Assembly (NCBI RefSeq): GCF_019752095.1
Contig: NZ_JAIEMO010000005.1
Coordinates: 1 to 53,117, forward strand
From: Nitrosomonas sp.
GTDB lineage: Bacteria > Pseudomonadota > Gammaproteobacteria > Burkholderiales > Nitrosomonadaceae
Direction: 5' to 3'
DNA: 53,117 nucleotides
The position numbers and the translations under genes were made by a program. Within the stretch, counting starts at the first letter, position 1, and every line of letters begins with the position of its first letter. Shown here piece by piece: positions 17,430-25,441 of this stretch. The notes beneath the pieces are model-generated. The model was not told where the DNA came from. It saw only the letters and a program-made list of their open reading frames with translations, and ran no database searches.

Positions 17430-18920
17430 TCAACCTCGAGTTACGCGGATGGTATAGGGTCCTGTGCCAATAGGCGAATAGTGTCTTACACGGACGAAAT
17501 ATTCTCCAGGTGCGAGCTGGCTACGGATCAGAGCATTGAAGGAAACTCCTTCATCGTCATCGCTGGCAATTACCGGTATCTGGCTATTCGGCCCATGCAA
17601 ACTCATAAAGGTATCCGTCGTTCCACTCGTCTGGATGGTGTAGATGGCATCAGTAGTTATATTAAATCGGTACACATCGCTTTCGTTTGCTGCAGAAATA
17701 GTCGCATTGATACTTGCGCCATCCACAACGAGCTCGGGGATAGGGATTGGAGCGGGGTCGGGGCTAGAACTATCGGATCGAACGGCAACTGCATAATTTC
17801 CTGTTGTGCTCGGACTATAAAGTCGAATACGCAGAAAGTAGGTTCCTGCCGAGAGATTCCGTGTAATTTGTGAATTAAAATTTTCACCTGCATCATCGTC
17901 AGATGTTACTTCAATATTCGGATCATTGGGGCCAAAGAGCGTCATAAAAGTATCGGATGCCCCGGTGGTGTACATGGTGTGAGGGCCGAAGGATGGGATT
18001 TCGAACCGGAAGACGTCAGTTTCTCCCGGTGTTCCGATATCAGCCGGTGTTGGATTAGCTCCGACAACAATGAGCGGCATTTGTGGCTGAGGCTGAGGAG
18101 CGACGCCGTCATATACAATACCCAAGACTGCACTGTTTAAAACATCGATAGGTCGCGATCCGATTGGCCCTGAAGGAGTATTATTCATTGGGTCGGTCAA
18201 ATTCTGTCCAAAAGGACCGCCGTTTGCTGGCAGATAGCCTTGATTCGGGAAGCGTATTTGCCATTCATGCCAGATCTTATCCACCATACAATGATGCATA
18301 AAGAACACCGGATCATTCGGAGAGGTCATCGGCAGCATAGAGCCACCGACCCAGACATGCCCACGATTGTGAAGATTAGGGCCGATCCATCCTTCCACTT
18401 GATTACGGAAGCTTGGATTGCTGTTTATGTTCCATGAAGGCATATCATAAGGCGTGACAGCCATGACTTGATCAATTTCAGTTTGAGTGGGTAAGGTTGG
18501 CGATCCATTTTGACCAAAAGCACGCATGAGTGGACCAGCCGGCAATCCGCTGGAATTGATGACTGTCCATTGGCCGGTGCGGAATGGCCCGGTCTGAACG
18601 ACTCCGCCTGCATCTCCATTTCCCCCCAGTAGGTCGTCGTCCCACATGGAGGCATTAGCTCCTCCCGAGGGCCAATTCCAGTAGGGTATCCCGAGATTTG
18701 AATTACCTGAGACGCGCTGAAGTTCTAACTCGAGATCAAAAATAAAACGGCGGTGCCAGGGCAGGAAGGCAGGACATCGATGAATAGCGCTCATAATTGC
18801 GTTTGCATGCCTGAGAACAAATTGATCATAGATGCCTTCTGCTTTTAAAGCTTGAATGGCGGTAACGAATTCTGTTCGTTCGGCAGTAGTCAGGGTATTT
18901 GCATCTTTTCTGATAGCCAT
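17430..18920 (-). CDS. Tyrosinase with two C-terminal PPC domains
   Basis: This 496-residue copper oxidase has both type 3 copper sites. CuA comprises H38 (VLRHANAI), H47 (AIHRCP) and H56 (FLPWHRRFIFDLE). CuB comprises the HxxxH pair in NLHNRGHVWVGG and the His of DPVFFMHHCMVDKIWHEW. It should oxidise phenols to quinones. Two bacterial pre-peptidase C-terminal (PPC)-like domains follow, at about residues 290-385 and 395-495. Each ends in a YFLRIRLYSP / YFVRVRHYSP strand and has an FMTLFGPN / FMSLHGPN turn. No classical signal peptide is visible, although PPC domains are usually found on secreted proteins. A perfect AAGGAGG ribosome binding site precedes the ATG. A small co-directional gene lies 32 bases upstream. 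Confidence 0.93.
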   Translation of the reverse strand: MAIRKDANTLTTAERTEFVTAIQALKAEGIYDQFVLRHANAIMSAIHRCPAFLPWHRRFIFDLELELQRVSGNSNLGIPYWNWPSGGANASMWDDDLLGGNGDAGGVVQTGPFRTGQWTVINSSGLPAGPLMRAFGQNGSPTLPTQTEIDQVMAVTPYDMPSWNINSNPSFRNQVEGWIGPNLHNRGHVWVGGSMLPMTSPNDPVFFMHHCMVDKIWHEWQIRFPNQGYLPANGGPFGQNLTDPMNNTPSGPIGSRPIDVLNSAVLGIVYDGVAPQPQPQMPLIVVGANPTPADIGTPGETDVFRFEIPSFGPHTMYTTGASDTFMTLFGPNDPNIEVTSDDDAGENFNSQITRNLSAGTYFLRIRLYSPSTTGNYAVAVRSDSSSPDPAPIPIPELVVDGASINATISAANESDVYRFNITTDAIYTIQTSGTTDTFMSLHGPNSQIPVIASDDDEGVSFNALIRSQLAPGEYFVRVRHYSPIGTGPYTIRVTRG

Positions 18921-18952
18921 GAGAATTTCCTCCTTCTCTCAGTCTGTTTGAG

Positions 18953-19168
18953 TTACTCTTTTACATGGGAAAATTCGACAGTATGTTGGACGATTGCCCG
19001 AGCCAGTTCCAATAACGAATCATATTGGGTATAGGGCAGATATTTTGAAGAAAACTTGTTTTTTGCCCGATCATGCTGGTAATCAATTTCCTTTCCATTG
19101 ATGAACAGGTTGATATCATCTTTTATCTCGATTTCGCAATCTTCAAAGGTTTCTTTATAATTTGCCAT
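18953..19168 (-). CDS. Small conserved-looking protein upstream of tyrosinase
   Basis: The 71-residue acidic protein reads as a compact alpha/beta domain: strand-like YKETFEDCEIEIKDDINLF, a turn NGKEIDYQHD, then SSKYLPYTQYDSLLELARAI. There is no signal peptide or membrane segment. AAGGAG stands 8 bases before the ATG, and the stop is 32 bases from the tyrosinase start, so the two are very likely one transcript. Streptomyces tyrosinases need a co-transcribed copper-delivery caddie (MelC1). This protein has no similarity to MelC1 that I can see and has one Cys and two His residues only. A partner role is inferred from position alone. Confidence 0.72.
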   Translation of the reverse strand: MANYKETFEDCEIEIKDDINLFINGKEIDYQHDRAKNKFSSKYLPYTQYDSLLELARAIVQHTVEFSHVKE

Positions 19169-19290
19169 GTTGTGAACTCCTTATTTTGGATAATGAAAAT
19201 TTATCTGTCCTTTATAAAAAAAGAATTTTTACTGTGTTAACCCCTACATTTTTTGAAAAGTCCTTTAATAAATAGTATCGTCTTCCTTCG

Positions 19291-19767
19291 TTATTCAGTC
19301 ACCTCGCACTGCAGTTTCGAAGTGGATATATCTTCGGTATGACGCCCGCGTCCATGAGTCACAGTAGATAGGTCAACAAAGTATCCATCCAGCTTATCGT
19401 AATTTAAATTTGCAAACCCCAGCGTCCTCGGAAAATCTGAAATCGCACCTTTCGATTCTTTTGTCGTAGTAGCCAAGAGTTCTAAGCTTATAGTTCCTTT
19501 AGAATAGGATGCCTCATATTTTCCTGATTTTGTTATATTCTCAACCATAAAGCATCCCTCATAACGAGCCTTCAGTTTAAAAGTGCCTGCTTTCGAAATG
19601 ACCAGCATTCCAGAATGAAGCGTCGGTATCCCTGTGCAATTATTTGTATTAGCTGAGCTAATGTTACAATTCATGTTTTTTAAATTGAAAGATTCCTGTG
19701 ACATTGCCGCAGGATTTTCCTGAATGAATATCGAGATACCCATGAGAATCATAGCAATTGGTTTCAT
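19291..19767 (-). CDS. Secreted protein of unknown function
   Basis: The 158-residue product has an N-terminal signal-like segment (IAMILMGISIFIQENPAAMS). The mature part contains four or five Cys residues (NMNCNISSANTNNCTG early, EGCFMV in the middle, KLQCEVTE at the end), which suggests periplasmic disulfides. The rest is beta-rich (TFKLKARYEG, GKYEASYSKGTISLELLATT). AGGAAAGG precedes the ATG. I do not recognise a family. It is upstream of the small protein and tyrosinase on the same strand with 122 bases between, so it could share their regulation. Confidence 0.7.
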   Translation of the reverse strand: MKPIAMILMGISIFIQENPAAMSQESFNLKNMNCNISSANTNNCTGIPTLHSGMLVISKAGTFKLKARYEGCFMVENITKSGKYEASYSKGTISLELLATTTKESKGAISDFPRTLGFANLNYDKLDGYFVDLSTVTHGRGRHTEDISTSKLQCEVTE

Positions 19768-20040
19768 GGCACCTTTCCTAAGATCTGGACATTTGATTAC
19801 CGATCCTGAAACTCATTTTCCTCTTTGCTTTTAGATTTGACAACACTAGGCTTACAAGTGCTGTATAAATTAAAAAATTATAGACTGATCATTATTACTG
19901 ATGCTTATGTGCGACAGCGAACAGATCACTGTTAATTCGCTCGTTAGAATTCAAATTAATATGTGCTTGATAAACTACCTATAATTTCAATAGAATATAA
20001 ATTCAGCTGGTAGGCTGAAATAAAAAATTAAGGAGAATTT

Positions 20041-20514
20041 ATGATAATTGCAGATAAACGCAAACAAAACATTTTAATTAAGAGAATTATTATGACCGCT
20101 GGTTTGGTTGCTCTTTTTGGTTTGGCAGGTTGCCAGCAAGAGGGAACAGTGGAGAAAATGGGAGAAAATATTGATCGCTCAGTTGAAAATGCCGAACAAA
20201 AAATGGAGCAAATTACAGAGCAAGTCGGTAAAGAGGTTAGCGAAGCACGTAATTCGATAGCGGATCAGGTCGAAGAAAGTATTCAGTACCTTGATGACTC
20301 GGTTATTACTTCAAATGTGCAGGCAGCAATTGTGAATGATCCATTGCTTGAGCTATCCGACATTATAGTGACCACAGTTAATGGCACGGTGCAACTGAGT
20401 GGCATGGTTGATTCCCAGGAGCTGATTGATAGGGCAGAAGAAGTGGCTTATTCCCAGAAAGATGTGAAGTCTGTAGAAAACAATCTGATTGTCAAAGTCG
20501 CTTTGCCTGAATAA
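20041..20514 (+). CDS. BON-domain lipoprotein
   Basis: The 157-residue protein has a lipobox LAGC (Cys30), a coiled-coil-like segment rich in Glu and Lys (residues 40-80) and one BON domain (residues 83-155). The domain starts YLDDSVITSNVQAAI, has IVTTVNGTVQLSGMV with the conserved glycine, and ends VKSVENNLIVK. BON domains bind phospholipid or other envelope partners and are typical of osmotic-stress proteins such as OsmY and DolP. AAGGAG stands 7 bases before the ATG at 20041; a later ATG at 20092 would give a shorter leader but lacks such a site. The DUF1207 gene starts 11 bases after the stop. Confidence 0.9.
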   Translation: MIIADKRKQNILIKRIIMTAGLVALFGLAGCQQEGTVEKMGENIDRSVENAEQKMEQITEQVGKEVSEARNSIADQVEESIQYLDDSVITSNVQAAIVNDPLLELSDIIVTTVNGTVQLSGMVDSQELIDRAEEVAYSQKDVKSVENNLIVKVALPE

Positions 20515-20524
20515 AGCAACAATA

Positions 20525-21667
20525 ATGATTTTTTTGCGATTCATCGCCTTGGTTGGGATTATGCTGTCTAATGCAGCTGTAGCACAGACAACACCTCCGA
20601 ATGACGCCTATATTGCTGGCTACGCAACCAGTATGTTACGGTATAAATTGAATTTGGATATTTCATCTCTTACTGTGCAAAATGGAGTCATCATTTTGCC
20701 GGAAGATAGTTTAAATATTTCTGATCAATTACGCGTGGTGCAGATGCTATCGGAAATTCCCGGAGTTAATCAGGTTAAAATAGCCCAAATTACAACGGAA
20801 CTACCAATTGCTACGGCTCCTTCACAGCCCATCCAGCAATTCGCTGACCAAACGGTAGCGATAACGAACACTGATCCCACATTGTTGCCGACAGGCTTGT
20901 TGCCTAGTGGTCATTTATTTAAACCATTATTGGCGGATCCTCGCTGGGCTCATTTTTCGGCTTCTTACCGTCATTTCGTAAATGATAATTTTGAGGGAAG
21001 AGACATCGGTGCAGTTAGCTTTGGTGAAACGATACCATTTTATCGCGGGAATTTTGGACGTTCACTGGTTCAGTGGGAAGCCGGGCTTCAGGCTGGAGTT
21101 TTTAGTGATTTTAATTTAGGCGCTCCATCTGCAGATCTCATTAATACAGATTTTATTGCCTCAGCATATTCAAGCGTACGTGCAAAGCAATTTTCAGCGT
21201 TTGGTCGGATTTATCATCAAAGCTCGCATCTGGGTGACGAATTCTTGCTGCGCCAATTAAACTCTGAATTTGAACGCATTAATTTAAGTTATGAGGGTGC
21301 TGATCTCAGGTTATCCTATGAATTTCCTTATGGAGTACGCTTATATGGTGGAGGCGGTGGTTTATTTCATAAAGAGCCATCCTCGCTCAAAGTGTGGATG
21401 ACACAATATGGCATTGAGTTTCGTAGCCCTTGGCGCCTGGATTTTGCACCTGTTCGTCCTATCATTGCAGCTGACTTCAAGAATTTTCAGGAAAATAACT
21501 GGAACACTGATGTTTCAGCGAGGGTGGGCGTTGAATTCGATAATTTACAAGTGCTCGGTCGGAAATTACAGATACTCCTGGAATACTTTAATGGTAATTC
21601 CCCAAGTGGGCAGTTTCTAAGAAATAATGTGGAATACATTGGGGTAGGGGCACATTATCATTTCTGA
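20525..21667 (+). CDS. DUF1207 family outer-membrane-type protein with BON-like N-terminus
   Basis: The 380-residue product has a signal peptide (FLRFIALVGIMLSNAAVAQ). A short BON-like region covers residues 25-80 (LTVQNGVIILPEDSLNISDQ then VNQVKIAQI). The DUF1207 part follows from LLADPRWAHFSASYRHFVND, with GAVSFGETIPFYRG. Its alternating strands and terminal aromatic ...GVGAHYHF suggest a beta-barrel in the outer membrane. The reading frame is open further upstream from 20489, but the ATG at 20525 is preferred because it directly begins the signal peptide and avoids overlap with the BON gene. The two genes are almost certainly co-transcribed. Confidence 0.85.
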   Translation: MIFLRFIALVGIMLSNAAVAQTTPPNDAYIAGYATSMLRYKLNLDISSLTVQNGVIILPEDSLNISDQLRVVQMLSEIPGVNQVKIAQITTELPIATAPSQPIQQFADQTVAITNTDPTLLPTGLLPSGHLFKPLLADPRWAHFSASYRHFVNDNFEGRDIGAVSFGETIPFYRGNFGRSLVQWEAGLQAGVFSDFNLGAPSADLINTDFIASAYSSVRAKQFSAFGRIYHQSSHLGDEFLLRQLNSEFERINLSYEGADLRLSYEFPYGVRLYGGGGGLFHKEPSSLKVWMTQYGIEFRSPWRLDFAPVRPIIAADFKNFQENNWNTDVSARVGVEFDNLQVLGRKLQILLEYFNGNSPSGQFLRNNVEYIGVGAHYHF

Positions 21668-21797
21668 TTTGTATCGAGGTGTTAATAAGAATCCTATCAA
21701 AATGCCATAATTACTTAAATAGCAATTGTGATTGCCTTGGAAAGCTGCAATTGTTCTCAATCTGCACTAATCCTCAAGTCTGTTCTAATACACTACG

Positions 21798-21835
21798 AAT
21801 AATCCATGAGCCGCATTTGCGGCTCATGGATTATT
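21798..21835. terminator. Bidirectional terminator between convergent genes
   Basis: An 18-base arm starting AATAATCCATGAGCCGCA (21798-21815) is repeated in perfect inverse at 21818-21835, leaving a two-base loop. It separates the DUF1207 gene from the convergent methyltransferase gene. The symmetric AATAA/TTATT ends give short T-rich tails on both strands. Confidence 0.75.
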
Positions 21836-21856
21836 TGCGCGCGATGTGCTCACTGA

Positions 21857-22822
21857 TTATAGGCCACTGGCTTGACTGGGAATAGTTGACTGAAAATCTG
21901 ATGAATAATTTAAAGCTTCGAGCGCTAATTGTGAAACTGGGGTCTGCTTACTTACCAGGCTAATTTCCAGTGAATCAGACAACGCATTCAGGGGAGCTCC
22001 GCCCTGATAACGGAAACGAATAGAAATCAGGTCGCCAGCGGATACCGAAAGTGGTTTGGGTAATGGAAGAATGATGTATTGGGTGTGCCAATCGATGGTG
22101 CTGCCCGTAAGCATATTAATGGCCAGTATATTTTTAGTAATGAGCCGTAACGCATTGAGTTGACCATTCTGAGCAAGGGTGATCTCTCCATCCCAATGAC
22201 AAGTTTGATCAAATGGTTCAGCATAAGCCAGTAATTGAAATACTTCAGGGTCTGCGAGGCTTTTGCTTCTTTCCTGTATTGCGCAGGGATCTTGAAATAA
22301 TATCGTGGGCGCGTTGAAACCTTCAAAATGGAAGTTTTGTTCTATCGGTTGAATAGCCTGAATACTGGCTTCTGGCACGAAGATAGGTAATGTGCTACCA
22401 AATTTTTCTAAGTAACGCTTTTTAAATGAATCAATTACAGGCATCTGTTTCTCGCGTAATAAGCCCGTGTGCAGCATTTCGCAGATAACGACATCGACAG
22501 GTTCCGGCGGCAAGTAATGCAGCGCATCAGCTTGGATCACTTCGACTTTGTCTCCGTTTGTGTTTTGCGCAAGAAGGCTGCGGGCAGCATCTGCCAGTTC
22601 TGGATTGCGTTCTACGCAAAAAACCTTCTGTGCTTTCTGAGCAGCAAAAAAGGATTGCACGCCAGTTCCGCCACCAAGCTCCAGAACCTTTGCGCCGGGT
22701 TTGACTACCAAATTAATCGCCTCTTTAAAGCCTTTCATTCGGATATTGTCGTTTAGCATATTATGATGGTAATGCAATGGAATGAATTGGCCGAGTTCCA
22801 AGCTCTCAAATTTATTTTGCAT
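21857..22822 (-). CDS. Class I SAM-dependent methyltransferase, PRMT-like
   Basis: The 321-residue protein has the SAM-binding motif I VLELGGGTGVQSFFAAQ (residues 46-62) and the acidic motif post-I VFCVERNPE. Motif II, DVVICEMLHTGLL, resembles the double-E loop region of protein arginine methyltransferases. The C-terminal half (about 170-321) is beta-rich, like the PRMT barrel. The N-terminal FIPLHYHHNMLNDNIRM also resembles the HxxML...R segment of PRMTs. Such proteins are uncommon in bacteria; the substrate is unknown. The gene is monocistronic with a terminator between it and its convergent neighbour. Confidence 0.8.
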   Translation of the reverse strand: MQNKFESLELGQFIPLHYHHNMLNDNIRMKGFKEAINLVVKPGAKVLELGGGTGVQSFFAAQKAQKVFCVERNPELADAARSLLAQNTNGDKVEVIQADALHYLPPEPVDVVICEMLHTGLLREKQMPVIDSFKKRYLEKFGSTLPIFVPEASIQAIQPIEQNFHFEGFNAPTILFQDPCAIQERSKSLADPEVFQLLAYAEPFDQTCHWDGEITLAQNGQLNALRLITKNILAINMLTGSTIDWHTQYIILPLPKPLSVSAGDLISIRFRYQGGAPLNALSDSLEISLVSKQTPVSQLALEALNYSSDFQSTIPSQASGL

Positions 22823-23371
22823 AAAGATTCCTGAGTTTTAGCGTTATCGGTTGAAAATGAGTTGCCGGAAAGTGATAGCAATGATCATGCCAATCTATGG
22901 CAAGCTATATGCTGACTGCAGAAGAGTCTTTTTGTTTTGTTTTTTATATCGGTTGAACGGCAAGGCCGGCAAATTTTGCCGTTTGCGATAGAGTTTTTTA
23001 TTTCTGGAAGATAGGAGAGCGCGTGATAAATTGCGATCAATTGAAATTTTGATATTCTCGAGAATCGCCAGAAAACAGGAAATAAAGCTTGTAGTCGTGT
23101 GACTATTTTTATCTAGCTGAATCTGGGTTGATAAAATGCTTTGTAGATAAGGGGGAAATATGCTATTTATTGTTCACTTTGAGAAAAAATAATGGCTTTA
23201 CAATACGAATATATTAAGAAAAATAACTGAACTTATTTTTCTGTTAACTATATAAGCATTGACGATTGTAAATATAACTACAGAAATGATGAAAAAAACT
23301 GATGAGAAATACAAGAAGGGAAGAAAATATCATTGCATGTTGGTCGCCATCAATCCAAAAAGGGTGATTTT
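22823..23371. other. Intergenic region without a recognised gene
   Basis: About 550 AT-rich bases lie between divergent genes. An inverted repeat AACGGCAA / TTGCCGTT sits at 22956-22983, with GGCAAATTTTGCC nested in it. No coding frame with a ribosome binding site is seen. It must hold the promoters of the methyltransferase and the carboxypeptidase. Confidence 0.55.
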
Positions 23372-24619
23372 ATGTTGACTTTGAAACGCGATATCACTGC
23401 AGGGATGTATGTTTTTGTTGTATTTTTGTTGTTGCTAATTCTGTCAGGTTCCGCACTGGCTAATCCTCGTTATTCATCTATTGTCATTGATGCTGATACG
23501 GGTGCGGTGCTGCATGAATCCAGCGCTGATGCGAGTCGTTATCCGGCTTCTTTGACAAAGATGATGACGCTTTACATGTTGTTTGAAGCAATGGAACAAC
23601 GCAAGATGACAGTGGATACGCGCATGCCAGTATCAACTCATGCAGCGGGAATGCCACAAACTAATATTGGACTCCGCACAGGGGATAGCATTAGTGTGCG
23701 TGAAGCAATTCCTGCGTTGATAGTACGTTCGGCCAACGATGTGGCGGCAGTGGTCGCGGAGGCGCTTGGCAAAACTGAAGCCAATTTTGGCCGTATGATG
23801 ACCGATAAGGCACGTAAACTGGGTATGCGTTCAACCACATTCCGCAATGCTTCCGGTTTGCCGAATAGCGAGCAAAAAACTACAGCGCGCGATATGGTGA
23901 TCCTATCAACCCGGCTGATGAAGGATTTTCCTAAGTATTATCATTATTTTTCTACACAATCATTCAGTTATAAAAGTATTACTTATAACAGTCACAATCG
24001 TATGGTGCGAAACACCGCAGGTGTGGATGGCTTGAAAACTGGCTTTATCCGCGCTTCTGGATTTAATGTGGCCACTTCTGCCAGACGTGGCAATCGTCGT
24101 GTAGTTGCCGTGGTGATGGGAGGAAACACTGCCGCCACTCGCGATCAACACATGGCACGGTTAATCGACCGCAGTTTTAATCAAGGAAACCACTTAGCCC
24201 AGGTGGAGAAAAATAACAAAAACATCAGTGACGTAGCGGTCACAGTCGCAAAAGCGAATGCGCCTACTCCTGCATTGAAGCCATATCCAGAGCAACAGAA
24301 AGTGCCTGAACCTATCGTTAAACACTATGTTTTCCCACCGGTAGCCAGCGCACAACCGGTGCAACCGCAAAAAGTTGCATTGCAGACGAATGGCGATTGG
24401 GCTGTGCAAGTTGGTTCTTATCATGAACCCGATCGAGCTCGTGCGCATGCTCAAGCGGTTGCCCGCTGGATACCAGGCGAAATAGCGGTATCCGAAGTGG
24501 AAATCAGTAACCGCAGACTGTATCGGGCGAGACTGGTGGGATTGCAGGAAGATCAAGCGCGCAGCGCATGCCAAAGTTTAACGCGACAAGGAATCGGATG
24601 CTTGGTGGTGCGCTCTTGA
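23372..24619 (+). CDS. Penicillin-binding D-alanyl-D-alanine carboxypeptidase with SPOR domain
   Basis: The 415-residue protein has a signal peptide (MYVFVVFLLLLILSGSALA). The PBP5/6-type serine peptidase domain carries all three motifs: SLTK (RYPASLTKMMTLYM), SAN (VRSANDVAA) and KTG (VDGLKTGFI). It should trim the terminal D-Ala of peptidoglycan pentapeptides in the periplasm. After a Pro/Gln-rich linker the C-terminus is a SPOR domain (WAVQVGSYHEPDRARAHAQA ... GIGCLVVRS), which binds denuded glycan at division septa. It lacks the amphipathic membrane anchor of PBP5. The ATG at 23372 has AAGGGTGA upstream; an in-frame TTG at 23333 would add 13 residues and also has a purine-rich upstream stretch. 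Confidence 0.93.
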   Translation: MLTLKRDITAGMYVFVVFLLLLILSGSALANPRYSSIVIDADTGAVLHESSADASRYPASLTKMMTLYMLFEAMEQRKMTVDTRMPVSTHAAGMPQTNIGLRTGDSISVREAIPALIVRSANDVAAVVAEALGKTEANFGRMMTDKARKLGMRSTTFRNASGLPNSEQKTTARDMVILSTRLMKDFPKYYHYFSTQSFSYKSITYNSHNRMVRNTAGVDGLKTGFIRASGFNVATSARRGNRRVVAVVMGGNTAATRDQHMARLIDRSFNQGNHLAQVEKNNKNISDVAVTVAKANAPTPALKPYPEQQKVPEPIVKHYVFPPVASAQPVQPQKVALQTNGDWAVQVGSYHEPDRARAHAQAVARWIPGEIAVSEVEISNRRLYRARLVGLQEDQARSACQSLTRQGIGCLVVRS

Positions 24620-24769
24620 TCTAGTAGTGAATCGCAGCTTTAGTCAAATCATTCGGAATGAAAAATTTAAATCAATCAGCGCATTAATCTTAGATTTTTT
24701 ATTAGGAAGCTACTTTAAGTCTAGACCATTAGAATGAGTCGTTAAGAATAATATTTGGTAACTTTCCTT

Positions 24770-25441
24770 CTACTTAATCATCCCATCTTCTAATTCGACC
24801 ACTCGATCAGCAATATCCAGAATGCGGTAATCGTGCGTCACCAACAAAATGGTGGTTTGTGATTCCTTGGCTAAGCGTTTCACGAGGCTGACGGCTTCGT
24901 AGCCGCTTTGCTTATCCAATGAAGCTGTGGGTTCATCAGCTAGGATAATTTTAGGTTGTCCGACCAGTGCTCTGGCGATGGAAACGCGCTGTCGCTGCCC
25001 ACCGTAAAGCTGATCTGGTTTGTAATTCAGCCGATCGCTAAGTCCCACGGCGATCAGCATTTCTGCAGCTCGGTCATATCTTTGCTGTTCAGTCATCGTG
25101 GTGTTAATCTCTAAGGTCATGCAGACGTTTTGCAACGCAGTAAGGGATTTAAGCAAATTGTGCTGCTGAAAAATGTAGCCAATCTGTTGGCGAGTTTTTA
25201 CTTTAATCTGTTCATTGCTATTAATAAACTGGTGCCCCAGCACCTTCACACTACCGTGTAAAGCCTGACGCAGGCCACCGATAATGGTAAGAAAGGTTGT
25301 TTTGCCCGAACCGGAAGGCCCGGTTATCAGAACTATTTCACCTTCTTCAAGCGAAATTGTCACGTCCTTTAGCACCGGCTGCGTTAAAGCACCACTACCA
25401 AAACTAAAATTTAGATGATCAACTTCAATGACGTTTGACAT
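24770..25441 (-). CDS. devA: DevA-type ABC exporter ATP-binding protein
   Basis: The 223-residue ATPase has Walker A GPSGSGKTTFL, Q-loop YIFQQHNLLKSLTA, signature LYGGQRQRVSIARAL (the first Ser of LSGGQ is replaced by Tyr), Walker B IILADEPTASLD and the switch His in LLVTHDYRILDIAD. The opening MSNVIEVDHLNFSFGSG matches DevA proteins. The ATG at 25441 overlaps the permease stop (TGATG), so translational coupling fixes this start; the frame is open further upstream but only inside the permease gene. It is the last gene of a three-gene exporter operon. Confidence 0.92.
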   Translation of the reverse strand: MSNVIEVDHLNFSFGSGALTQPVLKDVTISLEEGEIVLITGPSGSGKTTFLTIIGGLRQALHGSVKVLGHQFINSNEQIKVKTRQQIGYIFQQHNLLKSLTALQNVCMTLEINTTMTEQQRYDRAAEMLIAVGLSDRLNYKPDQLYGGQRQRVSIARALVGQPKIILADEPTASLDKQSGYEAVSLVKRLAKESQTTILLVTHDYRILDIADRVVELEDGMIK

